From Candidatus Poribacteria bacterium (lineage in GTDB: Bacteria > Abyssobacteria > SURF-5): DNA of 64,000 bases. The stretch's first letter is position 1, and each line of letters starts with the position of its first letter. The position numbers were made by a program, and so were the translations under genes. Where the stretch lies: contig JACRIR010000209.1 of NCBI GenBank assembly GCA_016215705.1, forward strand, positions 1 to 64,000, written 5' to 3'. A model generated the notes under the pieces. That model was not told the DNA's origin. It ran no database searches and saw nothing but the letters and a program-made list of their open reading frames with translations. Positions 8,003-16,812 of the stretch are shown here, piece after piece.

Positions 8003-10393
8003 TTATTCAGTCGGCTCCAACGCCATAGTCTTCTCCAGATTTTCCTGTATCTGTTCTTTCGTAAAGACCATCGGGTGCGCTCCATGCGCAAGCCACAGGT
8101 TCTCCAATTGATCCTCATAGTGTGCGCTCGAGGGGTCGCCGCTCTCCCCGCCCGGCAGCACATTTACGGCGTGTCCGACTCCTGGCTTCAACTCAACGGT
8201 CATTCGCAGGGATGGGCCCCCAACGGACGCGAAGCTTCCCTCGAAGAAAGGAAATGCCGCGTGATCGACCGTATGGCAACTGCCGTTTCGCGGATAGGGC
8301 CCATTGTCGTATGCGCGGTTCCGTTTCGATAAGGCATGTCGAAGGGTGATGGTGTGAAGTTTTTTCCACTGCCATTCGCCTATATCATATCCAAACGTCA
8401 ACCCGAGTTCGTCTACGGCCTCCTGCAGACTCCGGGCAATAATTTGCTGTTTCGTTTCCTTAGTCTCGGTCCCCGAAATATCGAACCAGTCGCGCTTGAG
8501 CATTCCCTCTCTTGCGCTCCTCAGCAGCAACAGAATGATTGTGTCGGGATTGCTCGCCCAATACCGAAATGATTGGTCGCCCAAGTCATCCTTCAACGTA
8601 TTGAATGCGATCCGCTCCATCCACTTGTTGAATATAGAGCAAGCAGAACTCTCAATCGTGGCTTGGTTGTCCCATTCTTCAACTGCCTTTGCGGCGTTGA
8701 TAGTGCGCTCCGGCAACAACGACTTCTCCTGCTCAATCGCGGCGAGAAGTTGCGGTTTCAGCCGTTCGGCTGCGAGTACGTAAACATCGGCCTGAATCGC
8801 CCGCACATCCTCAAACGTGAGTTTCTCCTTGGCTGCCAAAAGGTCGCTGATTCGGCGAGCACGGTATCCGATGTCGAAGTGGCGCCCGATATAGTACGGA
8901 TACGCCGAGTCGACAGGTCTTGTATTGGCAGTCGCAATGAAGTGTTCCGCAGGATTCAAAAGCGATGGCAGCTCCTCAAACGGTATGTAGCCCTTCCACT
9001 CGTATTCGCCCGATGAGCCATCTAGAGGAAGATAGGGCGCCCCTTTTCTCAGCGGAACCTTGCCTGTGGGCTGATAGAATATATTGCCGTCCGTATCGGC
9101 ATAGATGAAGTTCTGGGCTGCAAAGCCATAGTAGCGAAGAGCATTCTTGAACTCCTCGAGGTTTGAGGCGCGGTTCACAAGATAGAGGAACTTGAATTCG
9201 GTCGAGGGTTCGTGGCCGATCCATCGCATCGAGATTGCCTTGTTATCCTCTTCTGCAATTACCGGCCCATGAATGGTGAACCGTATCTCACGGTCGACCT
9301 CCTTCATGGAGTCACCAACCTTGTATCTAATCTTCTCCGTCACTTTTTCGAATGGCTTCGATTCGCCCTTATATATATAGTTATCCTTGTTTTGTGCATC
9401 CAGTTTCTCGATGTAAAGGTCGCAGACGTCATATCTTGCGTTTGTGACTCCCCATGCTATGTGCTCATTGTGACCGACAATGACGTTCGGTACGCCGGGA
9501 AACGTAGAGCCTGTGACATTGACGCCGGGACCCGCCAGATGTATCTCGTGCCATACGGGCGGATTCGATAAGGCAAGATGCGGATCGTTTGCAAGAATCG
9601 GCGCGCCGGTTTCCGACTTTGTGCCGTCTATCACCCAGTTGTTGCTCCCGACGAAGTAAGCGGCCTCGCTGTCGCCGGACAAATCCTCAATGCCCGACAG
9701 AATCTCGAAGTCGCCGCGGCCCAGGTCTTTCGGAATGGACGCTGCCGTCCCTTTCCACTTTATGGGAGTAATGGGGTCGGCAGGCTCTCCCGAGACTAGC
9801 TCGAGCGCATTCTCGGCGCCCATTTCGTCGACGAGTTTGCCAAGCATCAACTCTTCCTCGAAGAAGCCGGAAAGGCGCCAGAACATCAGTATGAGGTTCG
9901 CTGCCGAATCTACCGGGCGCCATGGCTCAGGCACATACCCCAAGTCCTTGAACTCGCGGGGAAGGTCGTCTTTGTGGGTATTTATATAATGGTTGACTCC
10001 CGCCGCAAAGGCAGTCAGAAGTTTCTTCATCTCTTCGTTGAAGGACCCATACGTGGCGGCAGCCGCTCGATAAAGCCCGATTCGTCTGGTCTCGAAATCC
10101 TGTTGTATCTTTGACTCGCCCAGAATTTCAGACAGCCTGCCTTCGGCAACGCGACGGCTGCAATCCATTTGCCAGAGCCTGTCGCGCGCTGTTACAAAGC
10201 CCTGCGCGAAATACAGGTCGGCATCGTTTGATGCTGTTATGTGGGGAACGCCGAATTTGTCGTATTGTATAAGGACCTTTTGGGAAAGCTTGAACTCTTC
10301 GCCCTGAACATCCGGCTGCGCAAGACACCCAAACAGCAGTGCAAGTCCAACTGCGAAGGAGGCTGCGAATCTGCGAATGTGCGGACCGGTCAT
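8003..10393 (-). CDS. Penicillin acylase-family (Ntn hydrolase) lipoprotein
   Basis: The 796-residue precursor belongs to the N-terminal-nucleophile amidohydrolases that cleave amide bonds of beta-lactams, acyl-homoserine lactones or peptides. A lipoprotein signal is visible (LLFGC, Cys23). The alpha-subunit region has FGVPHITASNDADLYFAQGF and ARDRLWQMD. The nucleophile is Ser250 in VGSNNW, preceded by Gly as expected for autocatalytic cleavage of the spacer; NDPHL and the later HGPVI and ATANTRP stretches complete the active site. I chose ATG 10393 since GGAG stands at the right distance and the lipobox is then at residue 23; upstream in-frame starts reach 10477. Its 3' end converges on the porin gene with 73 bases between. 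The substrate cannot be read from the sequence; quorum-signal or peptide turnover are both possible. Confidence 0.9.
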   Translation of the reverse strand: MTGPHIRRFAASFAVGLALLFGCLAQPDVQGEEFKLSQKVLIQYDKFGVPHITASNDADLYFAQGFVTARDRLWQMDCSRRVAEGRLSEILGESKIQQDFETRRIGLYRAAAATYGSFNEEMKKLLTAFAAGVNHYINTHKDDLPREFKDLGYVPEPWRPVDSAANLILMFWRLSGFFEEELMLGKLVDEMGAENALELVSGEPADPITPIKWKGTAASIPKDLGRGDFEILSGIEDLSGDSEAAYFVGSNNWVIDGTKSETGAPILANDPHLALSNPPVWHEIHLAGPGVNVTGSTFPGVPNVIVGHNEHIAWGVTNARYDVCDLYIEKLDAQNKDNYIYKGESKPFEKVTEKIRYKVGDSMKEVDREIRFTIHGPVIAEEDNKAISMRWIGHEPSTEFKFLYLVNRASNLEEFKNALRYYGFAAQNFIYADTDGNIFYQPTGKVPLRKGAPYLPLDGSSGEYEWKGYIPFEELPSLLNPAEHFIATANTRPVDSAYPYYIGRHFDIGYRARRISDLLAAKEKLTFEDVRAIQADVYVLAAERLKPQLLAAIEQEKSLLPERTINAAKAVEEWDNQATIESSACSIFNKWMERIAFNTLKDDLGDQSFRYWASNPDTIILLLLRSAREGMLKRDWFDISGTETKETKQQIIARSLQEAVDELGLTFGYDIGEWQWKKLHTITLRHALSKRNRAYDNGPYPRNGSCHTVDHAAFPFFEGSFASVGGPSLRMTVELKPGVGHAVNVLPGGESGDPSSAHYEDQLENLWLAHGAHPMVFTKEQIQENLEKTMALEPTE

Positions 10394-10594
10394 TTGGTTT
10401 TCTCCGTTCTTGTCGGTGACTCTCATGCTTTTGAGATGCCCCTGAATGCACAGAATTATAACACAAGGAGAACCCATCGAGAAAGGGGCATCGATCCGGA
10501 AGGGTGTGCGACTTGAGTGGCGCTCGCAGTGGTTTCTATAGTACGTGGCGCTCTATCCTGCATGCCCGCAAAGCCCCTCACCGCTGTGTGTTTC

Positions 10595-10621
10595 TTGAAT
10601 TTCGGCAGGATATGCTACAAT
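10595..10621 (+). promoter_or_regulatory. Sigma-70-like promoter candidate for the unknown 164-residue gene
   Basis: TTGAAT at 10595-10600 and TACAAT at 10616-10621 are separated by 15 bases, slightly short. The predicted start is about 15 bases before the ATG at 10645. Confidence 0.35.
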
Positions 10622-10644
10622 AGAGCGACCGACAAGGAGAGTCC

Positions 10645-11139
10645 ATGCTCGACCGCGATTCACCTCTTTTCAGAGAAATCTTCGAGGAAACCGAAATCCT
10701 CAAGAAACCCACAACGGGTTTTGTGGCGGGATATCATACGCTGCCTTACATTTTGCTCGGGCGTTCCACCAAAACACCCGAAAACGCAGTGGAGATCCGC
10801 GGCAAGATCAGTGTGTCGCCCAAGTTCGTCATATCGCCCGAGCATCTCGGGGCGACTTATGGCGAGTTGTTCGGGTCTGACGGAATCGATGAAAGTATTG
10901 TGGGGCGTGTCTTTGCGTTTCCCTACCTCAAGAAACATCAAGCCAATATTGCATCCGAAGAACTCACAATCAAGAGCATCGATAAGGGCCTGGAATCAGT
11001 TCTTGCGTCTGTGCTCGATGAACTCGACCGTATGGAGATAATAAACACAGGGGTAATCATAACCCCTAACGTCCGCTTCTATCCCGTCTCCCTCGAGAAG
11101 TTTATCCTCAAGATTCTCGACAGAGAATTCGAGATGTAG
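10645..11139 (+). CDS. Protein of unknown function, 164 residues
   Basis: I do not recognise this family. The product is soluble with no signal peptide or membrane segment. The first half contains TTGFVAGYHTLPYILLGR and an acidic middle (SPKFVISPEHLGATYGEL), the second half an amphipathic helix (SIDKGLESVLASVLDELDRM) and a basic end. AAGGAG sits five bases before the ATG, so translation is well supported. It stands alone on the plus strand between the divergent acylase gene and the convergent TIM-barrel gene. No catalytic or metal-binding motif is evident. It could be a conserved lineage-specific protein. Confidence 0.75.
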   Translation: MLDRDSPLFREIFEETEILKKPTTGFVAGYHTLPYILLGRSTKTPENAVEIRGKISVSPKFVISPEHLGATYGELFGSDGIDESIVGRVFAFPYLKKHQANIASEELTIKSIDKGLESVLASVLDELDRMEIINTGVIITPNVRFYPVSLEKFILKILDREFEM

Positions 11140-11180
11140 AAGCGCCGTTTTTCAATCCTTTTCGATTTCGGATTCGAACT

Positions 11181-12179
11181 TCAGACGCTTCGTTGCAGCC
11201 TTTCGAAAACTTTCCCGATATTTTCCCACACTTTGTCGGCGTTCTCCGAACGGACATACGTCCATCCGCCTCCCCCATAACTCCATGCGGCTATGTTGCG
11301 CGCGCCCTCCTCAAAGAGAATCTCTGCGGCGCGCATTACTTCGTCCTCCCGGCCTTCCTGGATGCAAAAAGCCTGCACCCACATTTGGAGTTCCAGGCCA
11401 TGCTTCTCGCAGAGCATCCTGGCTTTTCGTGTCGTCTCACGCACGTATTCCTCGAGCGGGAGTCCGTGTATGGCCCAGTAGGGATCAGTTCCAAAGATGT
11501 CGAGAGAGGAGATCGATGCGAGCGCATTCCAGCTTGAAATCCCTCGGCGAGGGTCTTCGTTGGGGAGCACGCAGAGCGCGTTCTTGAGGCCGCACTTTCG
11601 CGCATGCTCGCACAGTTCTGCGAAGAAATCGGCGACTGTCTCCTCGCGGAACCTGATTGCGTCAGCGTCCATTCCGGCAGGCATATTCCTCCCGAATTTC
11701 TCGCTGAAAAGTTTTCGACACACGGCGCAATGGCACGCCCACGCTTCCTCCGGCGAGCCCGCTTCCCAATCGGCCATGTAATAGTGGGGCTCATCCCAGA
11801 AGGCAACGTCGGCCCCTGCCTCCGCCGCTGTCTCAGTCCACATCTTCATAAATGAACGGAAGCGTGGGCTGTTCATGCAAGCGGCCGGCGCCGACTTTCC
11901 GTTGGCGAGTATCTGGCGGTCGTCAAGATTCTCTGCGATGAAACGCGAGAGCGCCTCGCCCCCGAAGACGCCGGCTACGGCCCACGGATCGATATAGACC
12001 TCGAGACCCAGGTCCTTTGAGGCGTGGCATATTTCCTTCATGGTGCGCGTATAGTAGGTTAAGTCTGTCTCGGAGAACGTATGCACGACAAAATTGCAGT
12101 GGTGCGCGACCATGTCTCTCAAATCCTCTACCACGTGTCTCAAGTCACGCACGTCATGATAGGCGACTCCAGTCTTCAC
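11181..12179 (-). CDS. TIM-barrel protein, putative glycoside hydrolase-like enzyme
   Basis: The 332-residue product looks like a (beta/alpha)8 barrel: regularly spaced strands such as FVVHTF, LEVYIDPW, ADVAFWDEPHYY, ALCVLPNED, SLDIFGTDPYW, ELQMWVQAF and IAAWSYGGG. The acidic residues in WDEPHYY and the late WSYGGGGW are typical of sugar-binding active sites. A CHCAVC cluster after the DEP motif could bind a metal. The start is GTG 12179, six bases after a perfect AGGAGG. It lies 53 bases downstream of the Gfo/Idh/MocA oxidoreductase gene on the same strand, which suggests joint action on a sugar or cyclitol. Family assignment is by fold only. Confidence 0.6.
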   Translation of the reverse strand: MKTGVAYHDVRDLRHVVEDLRDMVAHHCNFVVHTFSETDLTYYTRTMKEICHASKDLGLEVYIDPWAVAGVFGGEALSRFIAENLDDRQILANGKSAPAACMNSPRFRSFMKMWTETAAEAGADVAFWDEPHYYMADWEAGSPEEAWACHCAVCRKLFSEKFGRNMPAGMDADAIRFREETVADFFAELCEHARKCGLKNALCVLPNEDPRRGISSWNALASISSLDIFGTDPYWAIHGLPLEEYVRETTRKARMLCEKHGLELQMWVQAFCIQEGREDEVMRAAEILFEEGARNIAAWSYGGGGWTYVRSENADKVWENIGKVFERLQRSV

Positions 12180-12196
12180 GTGCGGCCTCCTTTCAT

Positions 12197-12232
12197 TTCC
12201 CTTTCGCCTTTGCCCTTTTGCCCTTCGCCTCC
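12197..12232. repeat. CCTTTCGCC-type low-complexity repeat
   Basis: Iterated CCCTTTCGCCTTTGCCC words occupy most of the spacer between two co-directional genes. The reverse complement is the GGCGAAAGG word seen in the other blocks. Confidence 0.55.
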
Positions 12233-13285
12233 TTATGAGCGAGCCGAAACGTAGATCGCATCGACGATTTCATGCGCCTTTACGGCGACGCGGAAATCCG
12301 GGGAGGCCGCGATTCCTTTTTCCAATGCGCGCAGAAAATGGTAGTCTTCCAGACCCTGCGCCGAGTGCAGCGAGCCATATTTTGCATCCTGCAACCCGAC
12401 GGAAGCCAAATATCTTTGAAGAACTTCTTCAGAAGATACGACGACCGTATCCTCATCTGCAATCTGATGGCTTATCGGACCAATAAAATCATCGGCGCTC
12501 CATATGCAACCGTTCTCAAAGAATATCTCCATGTACCGGTTTGATTCACGGCGGAGGATGTTGTGCCACACGGAGATCAGTTGGCCGACGCATCCGCTCC
12601 GAAATTTGATCTGCGCTGCGGCCAGGTCCTCTATCCCACGGTGTTCGGCAAAGCTCTTGATTTGGCTCTGCACACCGGAAATCTCGCCGAAGAACCACCG
12701 CAAAACATCGACATCGTGTATGCTGTGCTCTATGAGCGCCCCGCCGCCCGCAATCTCGAAATCGGCGCGCCACGTGCTCGCGTATATGCCTCGAATGGGA
12801 AAATACTGGTCATCGCGGAATAACACAGTCATTGGACGACCGAGAGATGGGTCGGAAATCAATTGCTTTATCACGTTGTAAACGGGGGAGAAACGCAGCA
12901 CAAGTCCCACCTGGTTCTTGACCCCGGCGCGCTCAACTGCCGACAACATCTCATTTGCTTCCGAGAGCGTGCGCGCCAGCGGCTTCTCGCAAAAGATGTT
13001 CAGCCCCTGTTTTGCGGCGGCTGCCACAATCTCGGGATGATATTTAGTGGGAGTGCAGATGAAAACCGTGTCTATCTTGTCCGAATCGATGAGTCCAATC
13101 GCGTCGCTGCAGTGTTCCTTGGCGCCAAAGGATTCCGCGATGCCGCGTGCGCGCGCAGCGTCCGCGTCGCATACCGACACGAATTCGGCCGCCGCCAATT
13201 TTTCGCCTATGATTGTCTCAATCGCATTCGCGTGCGCAACCCCGATGAATCCTGCGCCAATCAGCCCAATCCTGAGTCTCTCCAT
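12233..13285 (-). CDS. Gfo/Idh/MocA-family NAD(P)-dependent oxidoreductase
   Basis: The 350-residue enzyme starts with a Rossmann fold, RIGLIGAGFIGVAHA (GxGxxG at residues 10-15). The family signature EKP is at residues 100-102 in FCEKPLA, with the lysine expected in catalysis, and the C-terminal alpha/beta domain has GGALIEHSIHDVDVLRWFFG, where the histidine and aspartates bind substrate. Members oxidise or reduce sugars, inositols and amino sugars. An AAGGAGG site precedes the ATG. It is the first gene of a two-gene unit with the TIM-barrel protein and is divergent from the MaoC gene. The precise substrate is unknown. Confidence 0.9.
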   Translation of the reverse strand: MERLRIGLIGAGFIGVAHANAIETIIGEKLAAAEFVSVCDADAARARGIAESFGAKEHCSDAIGLIDSDKIDTVFICTPTKYHPEIVAAAAKQGLNIFCEKPLARTLSEANEMLSAVERAGVKNQVGLVLRFSPVYNVIKQLISDPSLGRPMTVLFRDDQYFPIRGIYASTWRADFEIAGGGALIEHSIHDVDVLRWFFGEISGVQSQIKSFAEHRGIEDLAAAQIKFRSGCVGQLISVWHNILRRESNRYMEIFFENGCIWSADDFIGPISHQIADEDTVVVSSEEVLQRYLASVGLQDAKYGSLHSAQGLEDYHFLRALEKGIAASPDFRVAVKAHEIVDAIYVSARS

Positions 13286-13336
13286 TCACGCCTCCTTTTT
13301 GCGTTATTCTACAGCGTTGATATCTTTCGTTCAAGC

Positions 13337-13375
13337 GGTGTCCCGTAGACACCCCGAATCTCACTGATATATAAT
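13337..13375 (+). promoter_or_regulatory. Promoter with an overlapping inverted repeat before the MaoC gene
   Basis: TATAAT at 13370-13375 is preceded, 18 bases away, by TAGACA at 13346-13351. GGTGTC and GACACC (13337-13353) form a 6-bp inverted repeat across the -35 element, which could be an operator. The start codon at 13419 is about 37 bases after the predicted transcript start. Confidence 0.45.
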
Positions 13376-13418
13376 GATGTCGCTGCTTCGAGGGGTCGAG
13401 TTGCGGGAGGAGGATACT

Positions 13419-13868
13419 ATGTTCAACAAATATTTCGATGACATTAATATCGGCGACAAGATTGTCAGTCGCGGGCGCACAGTTACGGAGACCGACATCG
13501 TCAACTTCGCAATGTTCTCGTCCGACTGGTTCCCGCTTCACTCCGATGTCGAGTACGCCCGGAAAACCATGTTTGGCGGAAGGATCGCCCACGGCCTGCT
13601 GGTTCTCTCCATGGCTTCGGGCCTGGTGCCTCTAGAGCCCGACTACACCATTGCCTTCTACGGCATCGACCGCGCCCGCTTCATCAATCCCACTCGCATC
13701 GGTGACACCATCCACGTCGAAGGTGAAGTAATCGAGAAAGAGGAGCGGAGCGACGCGACCGGAATCATCACCTATCGCCAGACCGTAAAAAATCAGCGGG
13801 GCGAGGACGTTGTCGCCTCGATCATGAAAGTCCTGGTGGCGCGGCGGAAGCAGAAATCGAAGAAATGA
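13419..13868 (+). CDS. MaoC-like (R)-specific enoyl-CoA hydratase
   Basis: The 149-residue hot-dog-fold protein contains the hydratase motif DWFPLHSDVEYARKTMFGGRIAHG, in which Asp36 and His41 are the expected catalytic pair and the GRIAHG segment closes the active site. Proteins of this family hydrate trans-2-enoyl-CoA or dehydrate 3-hydroxyacyl-CoA. ATG 13419 follows a strong GGAGGAGG; the longer frame from 13374 would add 15 residues with no ribosome site. An acyl-CoA dehydrogenase and a TetR regulator are encoded 1-3 kb away, in keeping with acyl-CoA metabolism. A weak hairpin (GAGAG/CTCTC, 13879-13893) with a T-rich tail may end the transcript. Confidence 0.85.
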   Translation: MFNKYFDDINIGDKIVSRGRTVTETDIVNFAMFSSDWFPLHSDVEYARKTMFGGRIAHGLLVLSMASGLVPLEPDYTIAFYGIDRARFINPTRIGDTIHVEGEVIEKEERSDATGIITYRQTVKNQRGEDVVASIMKVLVARRKQKSKK

Positions 13869-14039
13869 GAGAGTAGGCGAGAGTGGCGCTCTCTGTTTGT
13901 TTGAGGTTTAATTGTCTTTCAGTCCGGAATCCGAAAAAAGAATGGCCGCATTCACCCACAGTGATCGGCGCCTTCAAGGAAGAGCCACAGCCCGCGACAT
14001 GACGCGGGCCGGGCGTTCTCCCTCTGACCATTGATCCCG

Positions 14040-14183
14040 TCACACGGTCTCTTCAAAGAACTTCTCGTAACAGTCCTTGCAGCAATATAGGACCGTTCTC
14101 CGAAACGGCCCATTCGACACAACGATTTTCTTGAGACTCTCGAAATTGCTCACGCCCGCACACTGGCAATATTGAACGAACAT
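14040..14183 (-). CDS. 47-residue cysteine-rich protein, putative zinc-binding micro-domain
   Basis: A short frame encodes MFVQYCQCAGVSNF, then a basic middle, then YCCKDCYEKFFEE before TGA at 14040-14042. The CxC pair near the start and CCxxC near the end could bind one zinc in a treble-clef or TRASH-like arrangement. A perfect GGAGG lies eight bases before the ATG, which with the cysteine pattern makes it a credible gene despite its size. It is transcribed towards the end of the MaoC gene and away from nothing obvious; the cupin gene lies upstream on the same strand. Function is unknown; metal sensing or a protein-binding adaptor are possible. Confidence 0.65.
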   Translation of the reverse strand: MFVQYCQCAGVSNFESLKKIVVSNGPFRRTVLYCCKDCYEKFFEETV

Positions 14184-14405
14184 GGCGTTAACCTCCATTT
14201 TGAGCCTTTGTTAAATAATGACGCGGCTCTTCAAGGGCAAGACATGTGCCAGCGGAACATGCTTCAATGTAAGTTATTGCATAATAGAGAGTTGTGGAGC
14301 CAATTGATCTTTCGGATGGCAGTTGAACAGGAGGCAGAAAAGATAAAATTTCCGGTTTGCGGGCAAATTCTTACAGGTTCAAGGAGGCAAATGTGAAGGT
14401 GGTTT

Positions 14406-14738
14406 TCATTTGTCGAGAACGTAGTCTTGACGGACGGGGTACCACGCATCCAGGGCTTGAACCGGCTCGGGTCCAACTTCGGCCTCGTGTTCCACATTTG
14501 GCGGCACAACGGCTATGTCGCCCTCCTTCATGGTTCTTGTCTCGTCCCCAACCCTCATTCTCATCGCGCCCTTCACGACGTAACTTATCTGCTCATGCGG
14601 ATGCCTATGGGCCGGAATTCGGCTCCCCGCCGCAAGGTCAAAGAAGGTCATCATCGAGTTTTCGAGATACACGCTTCGAAGGACAATACCCGGTAGGACC
14701 TCTTTGGAAGGAAGGTTGATGCGGCAGTAGAAAGGCAT
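14406..14738 (-). CDS. Small single-domain cupin
   Basis: The 110-residue protein is one cupin barrel. Motif 1 is PAHRHPHEQISYVVKG, with metal-binding histidines at 44, 46 or 48 and Gln50 in the usual Glu place; motif 2 is GDIAVVPPNVEHEAEV with the third histidine at 84. Such proteins bind a divalent metal and act as isomerases, dioxygenases or sensors. A GAGGAGAG site precedes the start. It is 142 bases downstream of the acyl-CoA dehydrogenase stop, separated from it by a CCTTTCGCC repeat block, so co-transcription is possible but not certain. The ligand is unknown. Confidence 0.85.
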   Translation of the reverse strand: MPFYCRINLPSKEVLPGIVLRSVYLENSMMTFFDLAAGSRIPAHRHPHEQISYVVKGAMRMRVGDETRTMKEGDIAVVPPNVEHEAEVGPEPVQALDAWYPVRQDYVLDK

Positions 14739-14837
14739 GGCAATCTCTCCTCGTCGCGCCTGTAAGCGCGCTCAACAAACAAAAACGAAAGGAACAAAAC
14801 CAAAGGAGAATAAGTCAAGCCCCGCACACTTCGCGCA

Positions 14838-14880
14838 GGTCCCTTTCGCCTTGCTCCTTTCGCCTTTCGCCTGCTTTGTT
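14838..14880. repeat. CCTTTCGCC-type low-complexity repeat
   Basis: Words CCCTTTCGCCTTGCTCC and CTTTCGCCTTTCGCC run up to the last codon of the acyl-CoA dehydrogenase gene. Same family as the blocks at 12197, 17910, 29205 and 36222. Confidence 0.6.
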
Positions 14881-16026
14881 TCAGTGAGGCATCAGAACTT
14901 CGCGAGCGATGACCAGCCGCTGAATCTGGTTTGTCCCTTCGTATATCTGGAGCAGTTTCGCGTCGCGCATCAGCTTCTCGACCGGATACTCGCGCGAATA
15001 TCCGTAACCGCCAAAAATTTGGACGGCGTCGGTCGAAACTTCCATTGCGGCGTCGGCGGCATACGCTTTTGCAATGGCGGCCCACAATGTGTTGCGCTCC
15101 CCATTGTCAGCGAGCCACGCCGATTTGTAGACCATCATTCGCGCAAGCTCGACTTTCATCGCCATTTCGGCGATCATGAACTGAATGGCCTGGTTCATCG
15201 CAATCGGCTGCCCGAACTGGACGCGCTGCTTCGCATACTCGGAGGCGTACTCCATTGCCGCGCGTGCGACTCCCACCGATGAGGCGGCCACACCCGGCCG
15301 ACTCTTGTCGAGAGTCGCCATTGCAATCTTGAAACCGTCCCCTTCCTTGCCGAGCCTGTTTTCTTTGGGAATGTGAACGTCCTCGAGAATAACCTCCGAT
15401 GTGTTCGACGCCCGCTGTCCCATCTTGTCTTCTTCTTTTCCTGCCGAGACCCCGGGCATGTTTCTGGTCACCACGAACGCGGAGAGTCCCCTATGACCTT
15501 TGCTCCTGTCGGTGGAGGCAAAAATAGTATAGAGGTCTGCTACCCCGCCGTTGGTGATAAAGCACTTGGTTCCGTTTAGCACATACTCATCTCCCACGAG
15601 CTTCGCCGTGGTCGCGACGGAGCCGGCGTCCGAGCCCGCGCCGGGTTCGGTTAAACCGAAGGAGGCGAATGACAGCTTTTCGCACAACGGTGAGAGAAAC
15701 TTCTTCTTCTGCTCTTCCGTTGCCGCGATGAGTATTGGAGTGACTGCCAACGAGTTGGCTGCGCGCGCCGTGTTTATGCCGACGCATCCCCACGCGATTT
15801 CTTCCGCTATGATACAACCGTCCACGACGCTGAGCCCGCCGCCCCCGCACGATTCCGGAATGCTTTCGTTCATCAGACCGATGTCAAACGCCTTCTGAAG
15901 AATTTCGCGCGGGAACTCACCTGTTTTGTCGTGATACGCGGCCTTTGGTCGAATCTCCTGTTCGGCAAACTTGTGGGCTGTTTCCTGCAGCATCTTTTGT
16001 TCGTCTGTCAAAGAAAAACTTAACAT
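14881..16026 (-). CDS. Acyl-CoA dehydrogenase (FAD-dependent)
   Basis: The 381-residue enzyme has the full family layout: helical N-domain (SLTDEQKMLQETAHKFAEQEI), the beta-domain flavin motif SFGLTEPGAGSDAGS, the second signature (QRVQFGQPIAMNQAIQFMIAEM) and the C-terminal YEGTNQIQRLVIARE, whose Glu363 is the catalytic base of short- and medium-chain members. It introduces the 2,3 double bond in acyl-CoA with transfer of electrons to ETF. Length is normal. The TetR regulator gene lies 107 bases upstream on the same strand, suggesting a self-regulated unit for fatty or branched acyl-CoA breakdown. The chain-length preference cannot be read from the sequence. Confidence 0.95.
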   Translation of the reverse strand: MLSFSLTDEQKMLQETAHKFAEQEIRPKAAYHDKTGEFPREILQKAFDIGLMNESIPESCGGGGLSVVDGCIIAEEIAWGCVGINTARAANSLAVTPILIAATEEQKKKFLSPLCEKLSFASFGLTEPGAGSDAGSVATTAKLVGDEYVLNGTKCFITNGGVADLYTIFASTDRSKGHRGLSAFVVTRNMPGVSAGKEEDKMGQRASNTSEVILEDVHIPKENRLGKEGDGFKIAMATLDKSRPGVAASSVGVARAAMEYASEYAKQRVQFGQPIAMNQAIQFMIAEMAMKVELARMMVYKSAWLADNGERNTLWAAIAKAYAADAAMEVSTDAVQIFGGYGYSREYPVEKLMRDAKLLQIYEGTNQIQRLVIAREVLMPH

Positions 16027-16133
16027 GGTTGCTCTCTCCTTTTCTGGTTCCTTCCCCTCAAGCTATTTCTGCAAGAACGGTGAGTTGATCTCTCCCCACC
16101 GGAAGACAATGCTCATGGTGTCCCCGGCAAGGG

Positions 16134-16730
16134 TCATTTCTGCAAAAAGGCCAGAATAATCTCCTCCGTCAGTTTCTGGGCGCGCGCGAGATCGAATGCC
16201 TTCTCGTCAAGAATCCATTGTATCGTCAGACCTTCAATCAGGCCGATCAACGCAGAGGCAACCCGCGCAGGGTCGCATTCGCGGAAATAGCCGCCGGCTA
16301 TCCCCTCGGCGATAATCTTCTTCGCGAGATGCCGATAACGCGCATACTGATTGGCGTTTGCGGCCTTAAGAGTGGAGTTCTTCGTCGAGTGAGCCCAGAA
16401 GTCCAGAAGCACTACCTGGAATTTCTTGTTCTCTCGAATCTTCTCAAAAACCGCCGTGATAATCGCGCAGACTTTTTCCGGCGGCGTCCTGGCTCTGTCG
16501 ACCTTTCTAGCCAGATGACTGTCCAGGTCCCGTATGAGTTTATCATAAACCGAAAGAAACAGTTCTTCCTTATTCCGGAAATAGTAATGGATGACACCTT
16601 TGCTCACGCCGGCCGAGTCGGCGATGTCCTGCATCGTGATGTTACTGTAACCTTTGAGCGCAATGCAGAAAAAAGTGGCCTCGATGATTTCGGCTCTTCT
16701 CTTTGGGGCGACGCCGACTTTGGGTGACAT
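16134..16730 (-). CDS. TetR/AcrR-family transcriptional regulator
   Basis: The 198-residue protein starts with a TetR DNA-binding domain: AEIIEATFFCIALKGYSNITMQDIADSAGVSKGVIHYYFRNKEELF, in which the helix-turn-helix covers about residues 30-50. The C-terminal domain is all-helical and should bind a small ligand, plausibly an acyl-CoA given the acyl-CoA dehydrogenase immediately downstream. An inverted repeat between the predicted promoter and the start codon may be its own operator. The start ATG has no strong ribosome site. Confidence 0.9.
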   Translation of the reverse strand: MSPKVGVAPKRRAEIIEATFFCIALKGYSNITMQDIADSAGVSKGVIHYYFRNKEELFLSVYDKLIRDLDSHLARKVDRARTPPEKVCAIITAVFEKIRENKKFQVVLLDFWAHSTKNSTLKAANANQYARYRHLAKKIIAEGIAGGYFRECDPARVASALIGLIEGLTIQWILDEKAFDLARAQKLTEEIILAFLQK

Positions 16731-16760
16731 GGGGGTGACCGGTTTTCCGTTTTTTTAGAT

Positions 16761-16770
16761 TGGCCAGCCA
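16761..16770. promoter_or_regulatory. Candidate operator for the TetR regulator
   Basis: TGGCCAGCCA is an inverted repeat (TGGC-CA-GCCA) inside a wider imperfect dyad, ATTGGCCAGCCAGTT. It lies between the predicted transcript start and the ATG of the TetR gene, where a repressor would block its own transcription. Confidence 0.3.
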
Positions 16771-16782
16771 GTTAATAAAGCA

Positions 16783-16812
16783 ACTCTACCAAACCCCCGC
16801 GCGCTTTGTCAA
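16783..16812 (-). promoter_or_regulatory. Promoter of the tetR-like / acyl-CoA dehydrogenase unit
   Basis: On the minus strand TTGACA (16812-16807) and TAGAGT (16788-16783) are 18 bases apart, placing the transcript start about 45 bases before the TetR start codon. Confidence 0.5.
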
